The notes under the pieces: generated by a model
The model's input: only the letters and a program-made list of their open reading frames with translations
The model's database searches: none
What the model was told of the DNA's origin: nothing
Part shown: positions 18,201 through 25,431 of the stretch, piece by piece
Layout: each line of letters starts with the position of its first letter
Numbering within the stretch: position 1 is the stretch's first letter
Program-made: the position numbers and the translations under genes
DNA from: an uncultured Clostridia bacterium
Lineage (GTDB): Bacteria > Bacillota > Clostridia > Christensenellales > CAG-314
DNA length: 49,857 nt
Reading direction: 5' to 3'
NCBI GenBank assembly: GCA_947624235.1
Contig: CANQJK010000005.1
Coordinates: forward strand, 1-49,857

Positions 18201-19572
18201 CCGTTACGCGTTTGTTTGTGCCGTCCTCGTAGTAGGCGGTAACGGTTATCTCGTTTGCCGATACGATTTCGTTGTCATATTTTACGTCACCGCTGTAAAC
18301 CGCAGTGATATGGGTGAGTTTCGCCACGACGACCGTGACGGTTACGGTACAACGAACTGTGACGCCGTCCTCGGTGTAAGTGACCGTCACGGTTTTGTTG
18401 CCCACGGACGAACTGTCAAAACCGTCTACGCTCCAACCGCTGACGGGCTTACTCGTGCCGTCGTTGTAGTGCGCGGTGACGACAATTTGACTTTGATCCA
18501 ACTGTCCGCCCACAAACACGTCGGCGCCGTTGTAGACTGCTGTGATTTCGTCTACCTGCTTTGCGATCACGGTGACGGATAATGTGCCCGTCAAGGTGAC
18601 GCCGTCCTCGTCGGTGTAAGTGACTGTGACCGTTTGCGTACCGACGGACGTACTGTCAAATTCGCCCACCGTCCAACCGTCCACAGACCGAGAACTGCCG
18701 TCGGCATAGACGACGCTAACTGTAATTTTGTCGTTGTTGAGAGGCATACCCGTCACAACGACTCCGTCATAGGTAGCAGAAAGACTTACAGCCGTGTTCT
18801 TTACCACCGTCACGGTAAATTCGGCTTGTTTTGTGACATGTTCGTATGTATAGCTGACGGTGACGGTCTGCTCGCCCGTCACGTTGGGATCGAAACCGCT
18901 CACATCGTATTCGTCGGGATTCAACTGCCTTGTCGAGCCGTCCGCAAAACTTGCCGAAACGGTCAACTTGCCCGTATCCAACTGCTTGCCCGAAAACAGC
19001 GTTTCCTCCGCATAGGTAGCCGTCAAACTCTCCAACGGGGCTTTACCCACAGTGACGTCGCACTGCGCTTCGTAGATCTCGCCCTCTTCGGTGCATGTCA
19101 CCGTGAGCGTTTGTTTGCCCGCGCGTTGCGAGTCGTAGCCTTGCACGTCAAAATCGTCAATGGGCTTTGTTTGTCCGTCAAAGTACCGCAAAACAACTTT
19201 CAAAAGCTTTTTTGCGTCCTCCAACGTGGTTTTGAAGGGAATTTCGTCCGTGCACACCGCTTCCAAAGCCTGCGGTAGCGCTTTCCACTTGGCGTAAAAA
19301 GTGACGTTGGCGGTAAACACAAGATCGCTGTCTTCGATAGGCAACGTGCCGTCTACGTCGTGGAACCACCCAATAAACTCATACCCGTCGCGCGTGGGCG
19401 AACCAGGCAACGTAAACGTGGCGTCCTTTTCTCCCGTTTGGTAAACGACCGTTCCGCCGTTGTAGTTGGGGGCAAACGTCACCGTGTACTGCTCGGTAAC
19501 GCATGCGCAAACTGTGCCGAGCACAACGACCAACGTGCAAAAAAGCACAAACGCCGTCAAACGCTTTTTCAT
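15277..19572 (-). CDS. Giant lipoprotein: InlB-type repeat, ~12 Ig-like repeats, C-terminal MBL hydrolase
   Basis: The 1431-residue precursor has a signal peptide ending in the lipobox V21-C-A-C24, so it should be lipid-anchored outside the membrane. Residues about 28-95 form an InlB/Listeria-Bacteroides repeat (GGTVVYQ to GYEFIGWF to VTFYAKW). Roughly residues 100-1100 hold about 12 bacterial Ig-like repeats, each opening with an ITAVYNG-like strand and closing with VTVTYTE-like strands. The last 320 residues are an MBL domain with THAHEDHIAGF, FTGDLE and GGHHGSKTSS, close to the next gene's product. AGGGAGG precedes the ATG. The repeats probably hold the hydrolase away from the membrane. 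It lies 13 nt after the patatin gene. Confidence 0.87.
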   Translation of the reverse strand: MKKRLTAFVLFCTLVVVLGTVCACVTEQYTVTFAPNYNGGTVVYQTGEKDATFTLPGSPTRDGYEFIGWFHDVDGTLPIEDSDLVFTANVTFYAKWKALPQALEAVCTDEIPFKTTLEDAKKLLKVVLRYFDGQTKPIDDFDVQGYDSQRAGKQTLTVTCTEEGEIYEAQCDVTVGKAPLESLTATYAEETLFSGKQLDTGKLTVSASFADGSTRQLNPDEYDVSGFDPNVTGEQTVTVSYTYEHVTKQAEFTVTVVKNTAVSLSATYDGVVVTGMPLNNDKITVSVVYADGSSRSVDGWTVGEFDSTSVGTQTVTVTYTDEDGVTLTGTLSVTVIAKQVDEITAVYNGADVFVGGQLDQSQIVVTAHYNDGTSKPVSGWSVDGFDSSSVGNKTVTVTYTEDGVTVRCTVTVTVVVAKLTHITAVYSGDVKYDNEIVSANEITVTAYYEDGTNKRVTDFTFDNGYNSHIVYAGTNSFTVTFSDNGVTKSTTFFVTAKHNGIVQVTVQMSSETVWEGEILDEELCTVTITYENGDTSQTSEYGYFEGEYDPNTRLYALEPGNHTLTFYYVDSWRENDETQTNVVYARSPVEVYAKPNKPVSINVIYSGSARVDVLHGEPIDKSSFTVLVTFDRYPDKATHVYDFDVIADVDDLSATLCRVSYTYRKGEEFETTLYQDYTMKVFPKVTQVNATYTVDVPVGKSLDQRDLQVELAFEDETTDTVASPNAPYIAFDAKVFDVVGEHTVHFSFDYIYPESTDFLSCEINGEFTVNVVPTKLTGITVEYLGGDIWLGDGVEETDLRVSANFDNGKSEQLLSAQFDFSPKVCDQLGEQVITVSYDNGDGQTAQATFAVNVKPWELKEIKAEYNGEDLEVGAQLDKSQLTVTAYYVHGATKQVQDFTVENLDTSTGGLKTFQVSYTENGKTAKCSCTVNVVRRPTEMTVEGPKEVWQGTTLQKEDITVTMHFNDGYSYTVKSDFEFSPQVLNETGNVTVTVTHTEAGQQFEAKFQVEVKAVYPESITALYKGGDILINTQPDVKMLEVTVFYNNETSKVVENVNVGTVDSGTVGQKIWEISYTEGEVTVSDKVTVNVVESLGPKQPVEGKYDVEVIKNEELSIHFLMLGNKYTGDSVYIKAGETDVLIDAGSKRDSATTISSYIDQYCSDGVLEYVVATHAHEDHIAGFVGQDGKNNGIFDKYVCNTIIDFTRKNTTSGVSADYITKRDKEVAQGANRYSALDCVKNQNGAKKTFELSEGITMTILYQKFYEQKASEENDYSVCLLISNRNSHYLFTGDLELEGEESLVENNPDLPEVELYKGGHHGSKTSSNEILMSKIKPKCVCVCTCMGSSQYNAAPPNVFPTQDFCNRVAPYTDRVYVTTYVPSYSGGTFYPANGNIVYACTNEQVTMYFSNNNLKLKDTEWFKANRTMPAAWAE

Positions 19573-19585
19573 GATACCTCCCTGA

Positions 19586-20497
19586 TCACTTGATTTTGAG
19601 AATTTTCTTTATTTCCGTCATCTTTTCCATTGTGGCGCGGTAGCCCTCCGCCACCATTTCGTCGATGTTGTCCAAGCTTGCCCTGCTGTACTCCTTCAAC
19701 TCCGGTTCGATGACCAAATCGCTGTTTTGCAAGCCCTTGTACATGGTAGATTTGGTGGTGATGTCCCAGGTGGCAAAGAGGATATCCGTCAAATGTTTGG
19801 ATCTTGCCCCCTCTCCCCTGTGGTGATTGAGGTCCACGCCGATAACGACGTCCGCGCCCATTTGTCTGCACACGTCGGCAGGCATATTGTTGAGTAATCC
19901 GCCGTCCACAAGCACCATTCCGTCCATTTCGACAGGTTTGAACAACGCAGGCACCGCGCAACTTGCAGAAACGGCACGCGCAACGTTACCGCTTGACAGC
20001 ACCACTTCGTTGCCCGTCATGATGTCCACCGCCACAGCGCGGAAAGGCACGTCCAACTCGTCGAAAGTCTTGTCCACCAACAACCTGTTGGCAAGTTTGG
20101 CGATATTTGCCGAGTCGCTGTTGATCCACAACCGCCCGACAAGCTCTTTGCGCGTGATCAGCTTGGCTTCGCGCACCATGATGTCGGTACTTACGCCCGC
20201 AGAGTACAGCGAACCGATGAGACTGCCGACAGATGTGCCTGCTACGCAGTCAAAACCGATGTGCGCCTCGTTAAAAGCCTTAAATACGCCTATATGCGCA
20301 AATCCGCGCGTTCCTCCGCCCGACAACGCCAAACCGAGTTTGAATTTCAGCTTTACCCTATCCGATTGTTTTGTTCTTATTCTCATCATAGATGTATGTT
20401 TTTCGCCCTGCCAATGACCTTGCAAAATTTGGGGCGACTTGCGCGATATGTATTTGACGAACCAACTATCCGCCAAGCACAAAATATATTTGTCCAT
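19586..20497 (-). CDS. Patatin-like phospholipase (RssA/NTE type)
   Basis: The predicted serine lipase acts on phospholipids or acyl esters. The catalytic pattern is complete: oxyanion-hole GGGTRGFAHIG, nucleophile motif GTSVGSLIG, and the VDGGLLNNMP motif with the catalytic aspartate. The start is uncertain. The open frame begins at ATG 20497, and a promoter just upstream would leave only about a 6-nt leader. Internal ATGs at 20389 and 20386 would give a 268-residue protein starting nearer the homologous core, but lack a good ribosome site. It is the first gene of the co-directional run that continues into the MBL and aro genes. Confidence 0.88.
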   Translation of the reverse strand: MDKYILCLADSWFVKYISRKSPQILQGHWQGEKHTSMMRIRTKQSDRVKLKFKLGLALSGGGTRGFAHIGVFKAFNEAHIGFDCVAGTSVGSLIGSLYSAGVSTDIMVREAKLITRKELVGRLWINSDSANIAKLANRLLVDKTFDELDVPFRAVAVDIMTGNEVVLSSGNVARAVSASCAVPALFKPVEMDGMVLVDGGLLNNMPADVCRQMGADVVIGVDLNHHRGEGARSKHLTDILFATWDITTKSTMYKGLQNSDLVIEPELKEYSRASLDNIDEMVAEGYRATMEKMTEIKKILKIK

Positions 20498-20509
20498 TAT
20501 ATTATTTAC

Positions 20510-20538
20510 ATTATACTACATAAATTTGTAGCTTGCAA
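20510..20538 (-). promoter_or_regulatory. Promoter of the patatin-MBL-aro run
   Basis: On the minus strand TTGCAA (20533-20538) and a perfect TATAAT (20510-20515) are separated by 17 nt. It lies just past the rubrerythrin terminator, and the start is expected near 20503. Confidence 0.7.
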
Positions 20539-20552
20539 GTGCAAATTTCCCA

Positions 20553-20588
20553 CAAAAAAACGACGCTTTGCATAAACGAAAGCGTCGT
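20553..20588 (-). terminator. Terminator of the perR-rubredoxin-rubrerythrin operon
   Basis: A perfect 10-bp stem (ACGACGCTTT with AAAGCGTCGT, 20560-20588) is followed on the minus strand by seven or more T residues, 18 nt after the rubrerythrin stop. Confidence 0.88.
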
Positions 20589-20605
20589 ACAAAAATATGT
20601 ATGTT

Positions 20606-21148
20606 TTATTTTTTGAAATAGCGATTGTACAAGCCCAAAAACGCCTTGCCGTGACGCGCCTCGTCGCGAGCCATTTCGTGAACGGTGTCGTGGATAGCGT
20701 CCAAACCCAAAGCCTTAGCGCGCTTTGCGAGATCCGTCTTGCCCATAGTTGCGCCGTTTTCCGCCTCGATACGCATTTGCAGGTTTTTGGCAGTGCTGTC
20801 TGTTACTACCTCTCCGAGAAGCTCGGCAAACTTGGCGGCGTGCTCTGCCTCTTCGTAAGCGGCCTTTTCCCAATACAAACCTATCTCGGGATAACCCTCG
20901 CGGAACGCAACGCGACTCATCGCAAGATACATTCCCACTTCGGAACATTCGCCGTTAAAATTGGCTCTGAGGTCGTCGATTATATCTTGGGGAACGCCCT
21001 GCGCCACACCCACCACATGCTCGGAAGCCCAAGACATTTCGGTGTTTTGCGCAACAAATCTGGAACGTGGAGCATTGCATTGAGGGCATCTTTCGGGCGC
21101 CTCGTCGCCCTCGTAAACGTATCCGCAAACAGAACAAACAAATTTCAT
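20606..21148 (-). CDS. Reverse rubrerythrin (rubredoxin domain first)
   Basis: The non-haem iron peroxidase removes hydrogen peroxide in anaerobes. In the 180-residue chain an N-terminal rubredoxin domain ([10 protein letters not shown] and CPQCNAP, about 1-35) precedes the diiron four-helix domain. In that domain the ligands lie in [30 protein letters not shown] and [11 protein letters not shown]. This is the order of the reverse rubrerythrins of clostridia, which reduce peroxide and oxygen with electrons passed through rubredoxin. AAGGAG precedes the ATG. It sits with a PerR-like regulator and a small rubredoxin, so peroxide-inducible control is likely. Confidence 0.93.
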   Translation of the reverse strand: MKFVCSVCGYVYEGDEAPERCPQCNAPRSRFVAQNTEMSWASEHVVGVAQGVPQDIIDDLRANFNGECSEVGMYLAMSRVAFREGYPEIGLYWEKAAYEEAEHAAKFAELLGEVVTDSTAKNLQMRIEAENGATMGKTDLAKRAKALGLDAIHDTVHEMARDEARHGKAFLGLYNRYFKK

Positions 21149-21209
21149 GATATTTATCTCCTTGATTTTAGTTTTTGCGCAATTTGCCCCTGCGCAAGGG
21201 GATAGAACG

Positions 21210-21320
21210 TTACTCTTCCACAGGTGAAAATTCTTCGGCGCTCACTCCGCAAAGAGGACAAACCTCGGGCGGTTGCTCGCCTTCGTGAACGTATCCGCAC
21301 ACATTGCAAATCCACTTCAT
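21210..21320 (-). CDS. Small rubredoxin-like protein (36 residues)
   Basis: This small gene encodes [16 protein letters not shown] followed by [15 protein letters not shown], with two CxxC pairs that would bind one iron as in rubredoxin. It is shorter than classical rubredoxins (about 52 residues) and equals the N-terminal domain of the reverse rubrerythrin next to it, so it may have arisen by domain duplication. AAGGAG lies nine nt before the ATG. It lies 18 nt after perR and 61 nt before rubrerythrin. It is probably the electron carrier for the peroxidase. Confidence 0.88.
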   Translation of the reverse strand: MKWICNVCGYVHEGEQPPEVCPLCGVSAEEFSPVEE

Positions 21321-21338
21321 AGCTTTATCTCCTTTTAA

Positions 21339-21707
21339 TTATTCTGATCTATTTTGACGACATGCGTCGCACAAACCGTACAAAGTTACCTCAGCGCGCA
21401 CCACACCGTCCAACTCGTGCGTCAAGTTGAAACGCGAACTTTTAACGTCGGTTATCTTTCCGCAACCAACGCACACCAGATGAGCATGCGGTTCGATGTT
21501 GGCGTCAAAACGTTCCGCCCCGCCCTCGGCGCTTACGCGCTTGATAAGCCCTTCCGCAACAAGTTCGTTTAGGTTGCGGTACACTGTTCCGAGGCTGATG
21601 TCGGGCAATATCTTCCTTGTTTCGCGGTAGATATATGCGACATCGGGATGAGCGTCTGTGGCGCATAGCACAGAGTACACTGTTTCGCGCTGTTTGGAAT
21701 ATCTCAT
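21339..21707 (-). CDS. perR: Fur-family regulator, PerR-like
   Basis: The 122-residue DNA-binding repressor has an N-terminal winged helix (LGTVYRNLNELVAEGLI) and a C-terminal metal domain with HAHLVCVGCGKI and a final LCDACRQ. The two CxxC pairs form the structural zinc site. The combination with rubredoxin and rubrerythrin genes points to PerR, the peroxide sensor, rather than Fur or Zur. An inverted repeat over its own -35 element suggests autoregulation. No Shine-Dalgarno is seen, and the promoter would leave a leader of only about 4 nt. Confidence 0.87.
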   Translation of the reverse strand: MRYSKQRETVYSVLCATDAHPDVAYIYRETRKILPDISLGTVYRNLNELVAEGLIKRVSAEGGAERFDANIEPHAHLVCVGCGKITDVKSSRFNLTHELDGVVRAEVTLYGLCDACRQNRSE

Positions 21708-21717
21708 ATTCGCCTAT

Positions 21718-21746
21718 ATGATAACATTTATTACTTATTTTGTAAA
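21718..21746 (-). promoter_or_regulatory. perR operon promoter
   Basis: On the minus strand TTTACA (21741-21746) and TATCAT (21718-21723) are 17 nt apart, with the expected start at about 21711, directly before the ATG at 21707. Confidence 0.55.
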
Positions 21747-21749
21747 TAA
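21735..21749. promoter_or_regulatory. Candidate PerR/Fur operator
   Basis: The 15-mer TTATTTTGTAAATAA is a 7-1-7 inverted repeat resembling the PerR box TTATAATNATTATAA. It covers the -35 element of the perR promoter and lies between the divergent perR and ttcA-like genes. Confidence 0.5.
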
Positions 21750-21773
21750 CTATCAAATATTTTTTGAAAAAAC

Positions 21774-21802
21774 TTGCAAAATATTGTAACAAAGTATAAA
21801 AT
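21774..21802 (+). promoter_or_regulatory. Promoter of the ttcA-like gene
   Basis: TTGCAA (21774-21779) and TAAAAT (21797-21802) are 17 nt apart. The expected start seven nt later falls on the A of the ATG at 21809, which suggests a leaderless transcript. Confidence 0.6.
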
Positions 21803-21808
21803 AAGTTT

Positions 21809-22534
21809 ATGGAACTTAACAAATTGCTCTCACCGTTCCGTCGCGCGATAAACGATTACGGCATGATAGCGCCGAAAGACAAAATAGCCGTTGGAGTAAG
21901 CGGAGGCAAGGACAGCTTGGCGTTGCTTACTCTTTTGAGAACTTTTCAAAAGCATTTCGGCATACCGTTTGATATGATAGCGATAACGGTGGACATGGGG
22001 TTTGAAGAGGGCGTTTTCGATCCCGTTGCACGATATTGCGACGAGTTGGACGTGGAATACGTTTGCGTCAAAACGGACATTTCCGAGATCATTTTTGACA
22101 TTCGCAAGGAAAAGAACCCGTGCAGTTTGTGCGCCAAAATGCGCAGAGGCGCTTTGAATTCCGAGATAGTAAAGCGCGGATTCGACAAACTTGCATTGGG
22201 ACATCATCGCGACGACGTGGTGGAAACATTTTTGCTGAGTCTGTTCTACGAGGGCAGATTGAACACGTTTCAGCCCGTTTCTTTTATGTCGCGTAGCGGA
22301 GTCACGCTTATTCGCCCGATGATATACATATCCGAGCGCGACATAAAGGGTATAGCAAAGAGCCTTCCCGTTGTGACAAATACCTGCCCCGCAAACCACC
22401 ACACGGAAAGAGAAAGCATGAAACAGCTGTTGAAAGAACTGTCCAAAACGCATCCCGACATAGAGGAAAAATTTGCCAATGCCATAATGCATCCCGACAG
22501 ATACAACCTTTGGACGGAACCAAACAAGAGATGA
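21809..22534 (+). CDS. ttcA: tRNA 2-thiocytidine synthetase TtcA-like PP-loop ATPase
   Basis: The cytosolic enzyme thiolates cytidine 32 of tRNA in the characterised TtcA family. The 241-residue product has the PP-loop GVSGGKDSL at about 29-37, CSLCAKMRRG with the CxxC pair, ALGHHRDDVVET, and a third cysteine in NTCPANHH. These three cysteines match the [4Fe-4S] ligands of TtcA. There is no ribosome-binding site before the ATG, which coincides with the predicted transcription start. The related TilS and TtuA families are less likely because of the cysteine arrangement. A DUF697 gene follows after 20 nt. Confidence 0.85.
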   Translation: MELNKLLSPFRRAINDYGMIAPKDKIAVGVSGGKDSLALLTLLRTFQKHFGIPFDMIAITVDMGFEEGVFDPVARYCDELDVEYVCVKTDISEIIFDIRKEKNPCSLCAKMRRGALNSEIVKRGFDKLALGHHRDDVVETFLLSLFYEGRLNTFQPVSFMSRSGVTLIRPMIYISERDIKGIAKSLPVVTNTCPANHHTERESMKQLLKELSKTHPDIEEKFANAIMHPDRYNLWTEPNKR

Positions 22535-22554
22535 TATTTGCAAAGGAGTAGATC

Positions 22555-23631
22555 ATGAGCAAGAAAACTCAACAACCCCAACAGATAACGGGGGAAGTAA
22601 CGACGTCGCAACAAGCTCCCGCCAAGCAGGAGCCTGCAAAAATGACGATATTCGAATACGAACAAAAATACACAAAACGGCAAAATACACGCGGAGCGCG
22701 TTTTGCGCTGGGTATCATTGCAGGTCTTGTTGCCGTTGCGCTGTTTACCTGTCTGTTTTTTGTGACAATGCGCGTTTACGAAATAAACGAGTACGCGGGC
22801 TATGCGATGATAGCTGTCAGCGTTGTGTTGTACATATGTCTGTTTGTAGTTCCGCTGGTAAAGATAGTAAAGTTGGGCGCATTTGAGACGAACGTCAATG
22901 CAAACACCGCCAAACGTGCAAAACGACACAACAAGGCTTTGCGACACAGCATTGCCGACAGAATAATCGATCTGACGGCGAATGTGGACGGCGTGGGTTG
23001 GTACGACAGCGAGGTGGTTGGACGAATGGCTATCGCTCTGAAAACATCTGATGAAGAAAAATTGAAAGACGCCCTGACGGAACTGTACAAAGGCTCCGTA
23101 AAAAAATCCGCCAAAGAACTGATCCGCCGAAGCTCGTTAAAGTGCACCGCTCTCACCGCGCTGTCGCAATCTACAAAGGCGGACACCGCGCTGGTGGTGA
23201 TGCTCAATTTGCAGTTGGTCAAGGACATTGTGTTCCTCTACGGCTTCCGTCCGTCCGACGCGCGGTTGGTCAAGATATTTTTGACGGTTTTGCAAAATGC
23301 CCTTGTCGCTTACGGACTCAGTTCCGCAGCGCTGGGAGACAGCGTCATGCACACGGTAAGCGCGTCCATGGGCGCGGCGATCAAGCGAATACCGATATTG
23401 GGAGACCTGATATCCACCGTGATAGACTCCTCCGTACAGGGCGCCGTGAACGGAGTGCTCACAACGGTGATAGGATTTCAGACTATCAAGTACCTCAACA
23501 CGGAATACCGCCTGCAAAACATTCTGGACGGAGTGGACATATCCGAAACGCCCGAAGAGTTGGAAAAGGCGTGCGACGAATTGGAGCAGGAGTTGCGCAC
23601 AAAAAAGCGTCCCGCAAAAGCGACCGCATAA
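22555..23631 (+). CDS. DUF697 family membrane protein
   Basis: The 358-residue protein starts with a Gln/Pro-rich cytosolic stretch and two hydrophobic helices at about 50-73 and 81-104. It continues with a soluble segment and a DUF697 (YcjF-like) region from about 200, where the pattern VVMLNLQLVKDIVFLYGFRPS is typical. A further hydrophobic stretch lies near 290-310. The C-terminus is charged and lysine-rich. DUF697 proteins are often linked to GTPases and envelope stress, but the function is not established. AAGGAG precedes the ATG. It is probably co-transcribed with the ttcA-like gene and ends at the terminator 23644-23674. Confidence 0.8.
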   Translation: MSKKTQQPQQITGEVTTSQQAPAKQEPAKMTIFEYEQKYTKRQNTRGARFALGIIAGLVAVALFTCLFFVTMRVYEINEYAGYAMIAVSVVLYICLFVVPLVKIVKLGAFETNVNANTAKRAKRHNKALRHSIADRIIDLTANVDGVGWYDSEVVGRMAIALKTSDEEKLKDALTELYKGSVKKSAKELIRRSSLKCTALTALSQSTKADTALVVMLNLQLVKDIVFLYGFRPSDARLVKIFLTVLQNALVAYGLSSAALGDSVMHTVSASMGAAIKRIPILGDLISTVIDSSVQGAVNGVLTTVIGFQTIKYLNTEYRLQNILDGVDISETPEELEKACDELEQELRTKKRPAKATA

Positions 23632-23643
23632 ACCAAAAACAAA

Positions 23644-23674
23644 CACATGGGGTAGGTTTTTCCTGCCCCATGTG
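23644..23674. terminator. Bidirectional terminator between DUF697 gene and spoIIID
   Basis: A 13-bp stem with one G-T pair (CACATGGGGTAGG with CCTGCCCCATGTG) encloses five T residues. T-rich sequence follows on both strands, so it can serve both convergent genes. Confidence 0.88.
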
Positions 23675-23680
23675 CTTATT

Positions 23681-23926
23681 TTAGTTCAAATATTTGTTTC
23701 TTGTGGCTTCTCCGCCACGGTTATAACGGTCGTTCCAATTGTCGGCGAGTATGGCGGATATTATCTTGTACCGTTCGGCGTCCACCTCTCGCAGACGCTC
23801 GGCAAGATCCTTGTGCGCGGTGGACTTGCTTACGCAAAATACGTCTGCGACCGTTCGCACGGTGCATTTGTGCTCGATGAGATAGTCGGCAATTTCCACC
23901 ACTCGCTCGCGTATATATTCTTTCAT
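23681..23926 (-). CDS. spoIIID: Sporulation transcription factor SpoIIID
   Basis: This is the mother-cell DNA-binding protein of endospore formation, which modulates sigma-E and sigma-K genes. The 81-residue chain has the typical opening MKEYIRERVVEIADYLIE, a helix-turn-helix in VRTVADVFCVSKSTAHKDL, and the SpoIIID-type tail RYNRGGEATRNKY. Length equals that of known SpoIIID proteins. GGAG lies seven nt before the ATG, and a sigma-E-like promoter is at 23953-23981. This is one of the strongest signs that the organism sporulates or descends from a sporulator. Confidence 0.95.
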   Translation of the reverse strand: MKEYIRERVVEIADYLIEHKCTVRTVADVFCVSKSTAHKDLAERLREVDAERYKIISAILADNWNDRYNRGGEATRNKYLN

Positions 23927-23952
23927 TCCAAGCTCCGCAATGTCTTTGATAT

Positions 23953-23981
23953 ATTACATGTCACGTTTTGACAAAATATTA
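23953..23981 (-). promoter_or_regulatory. Candidate sigma-E promoter of spoIIID
   Basis: On the minus strand TAATATT (23975-23981) fits the sigma-E -35 KMATATT fully. After 14 nt, CATGTAAT (23953-23960) matches six of eight positions of CATACAHT. spoIIID is a known sigma-E target in Bacillus. Confidence 0.6.
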
Positions 23982-24024
23982 CAAAAAACTTGCGTATCAA
24001 ATTTTTTTGCAAAACGACATCAAA

Positions 24025-24060
24025 AAACGGCTTGAAAATTTTTTTGTTTTCAAGTCGTTT
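24025..24060 (-). terminator. Terminator of the DUF2804 gene (repeat family copy 1)
   Basis: A 14-bp stem (AAACGGCTTGAAAA with TTTTCAAGTCGTTT) is followed by T residues on the minus strand. It shares its stem and the flank GACATCAAAAA with the elements at 26975-27020 and 48673-48715. Confidence 0.8.
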
Positions 24061-24183
24061 GTCAATTATTCGTTATTTGTAGGGGGCGTTTGTGCGATAA
24101 GCGCGCCCCCTCGCTTCGGTGCGACTCCCATTGTCGCAACATCCTACGCCGATATCGTTTACGCTTTTACAACCGCTACCCGT

Positions 24184-25206
24184 TCACCACTTGTTTGTGG
24201 CATGTTCGCAAAATGCCGTAAAGGGCGGAATTGCGAGTTTTGTCCCGTCGTCCAAAACAACGTGTCCTGTCCACTTGCCGAAAATTTGGTGGCACTTGTT
24301 GTGCACCCACAACATGTTGAGCTTGGTATAATTGTCGTATATGGGTTCGACGGTAAAATCGAAACGGTTGTTTTCGTCTACATATCTGTAATTGTCCCCC
24401 AAAACTATCTCCTGCACCTCTCCCAACTTGTATGCCTTGTTGTCCACAAAAAACATGTTTTCCGTGGCGTATTCGGTGTTTCCGAATCCCCAACCGATAT
24501 TAAAGCCGAATCTTTTGCCGTCTACGACCGTTCCGCCGTTGCCCCACACCCAACTGTGCTTGTAGGGCCACACACCGCGTCCCCAATCCAACACGCCGAA
24601 ACCGTTGTTTATTTGATAACACACGTCCTCTATGCGGGCGTATCCGTTGACGACAAAGCAGTTTTCCTTGTAGTTGAGATACCATTGCTTGGGCTTGTCA
24701 AAGGGCGTGGCAATGACCATTTTGTCCTTTGCCTTGTTGACGTTGGTAAGCATGAGGTTTATTTCCGCGCGTACGCCGACGAGGTCGTTGCAAGTGAAGG
24801 AAAGACGACGGAATTTGTCCGTCAGTTCAAACTGAACATGCAGATTTCTGGAAAAATACTGCAATATGTGAGCTGTTTCGGGATTGGTAGGCATATTGCG
24901 CTTGAAAGAGAGTTTTGCGGGCGCGATCTTGCATATTTGATGCTTATCTCCCGTTGCCAGATCGATGATCGTTGCACACGCTTGCGTAGCATAAGAGACG
25001 TGCCCCAATGTTAGTTGAAGCACATAGCGACCGTCAAAATGGATCTGATAAAAATCCCACTCTTTCAGCCTGCGAGACTTGACGAGTTTTTTGTCGTAGT
25101 CGAAATTCATGTGACGGGAATATCCTCTTGCGACAAGGTTCCCGTGCGCGTCCAAAAGCGGTTGCATTGAGGTAACTTCTTTCATACTTTTATCTTCTTT
25201 TGACAT
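24184..25206 (-). CDS. DUF2804 domain-containing protein
   Basis: The 340-residue protein has no signal peptide or membrane helix and matches the DUF2804 family. PLLDAHGNLVARGYSRHMNFDY occurs near the start, then DFYQIHF, and the aromatic core VLDWGRGVWPYKHSWVWGNG followed by GWGFGNTEYATENMFF. The WGRG..WPY segment is the family's most conserved part. The function is unknown; the fold is suspected to be a lipocalin-like beta barrel. The start is uncertain: ATG 25206 is used here, with alternatives at 25218 and 25185, and no strong ribosome site. The gene stands alone with its own terminator. Confidence 0.82.
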   Translation of the reverse strand: MSKEDKSMKEVTSMQPLLDAHGNLVARGYSRHMNFDYDKKLVKSRRLKEWDFYQIHFDGRYVLQLTLGHVSYATQACATIIDLATGDKHQICKIAPAKLSFKRNMPTNPETAHILQYFSRNLHVQFELTDKFRRLSFTCNDLVGVRAEINLMLTNVNKAKDKMVIATPFDKPKQWYLNYKENCFVVNGYARIEDVCYQINNGFGVLDWGRGVWPYKHSWVWGNGGTVVDGKRFGFNIGWGFGNTEYATENMFFVDNKAYKLGEVQEIVLGDNYRYVDENNRFDFTVEPIYDNYTKLNMLWVHNKCHQIFGKWTGHVVLDDGTKLAIPPFTAFCEHATNKW

Positions 25207-25374
25207 TGCACGGCGCATACACGCGCCAAATCAACGCCAAAACCTCCACATATAGATAGATCGCTCTTGCAGTGAGGCTGTCCTTACATTTTACATCGCC
25301 AACCCAAAGGCATAATACCGCAAGACACAAACATTATATCATACAACCAAACTGTGCGCAAGGCATTTTTTTGC

Positions 25375-25403
25375 TTGACAAAATTGCCCTCTAAAACTAC
25401 AAT
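25375..25403 (+). promoter_or_regulatory. glyS promoter
   Basis: A perfect TTGACA (25375-25380) and TACAAT (25398-25403) are 17 nt apart. The expected start near 25410 leaves only about 22 nt of leader, so there is no room for a T-box riboswitch. Confidence 0.85.
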
Positions 25404-25431
25404 GAAAGCACAACATTTCAGGAGAATATAT

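Noticed and set aside
25219..25431. T-box riboswitch before glyS
   Set aside because: A consensus promoter starts transcription only about 22 nt before the ATG, and no T-box core sequence or terminator hairpin is present.
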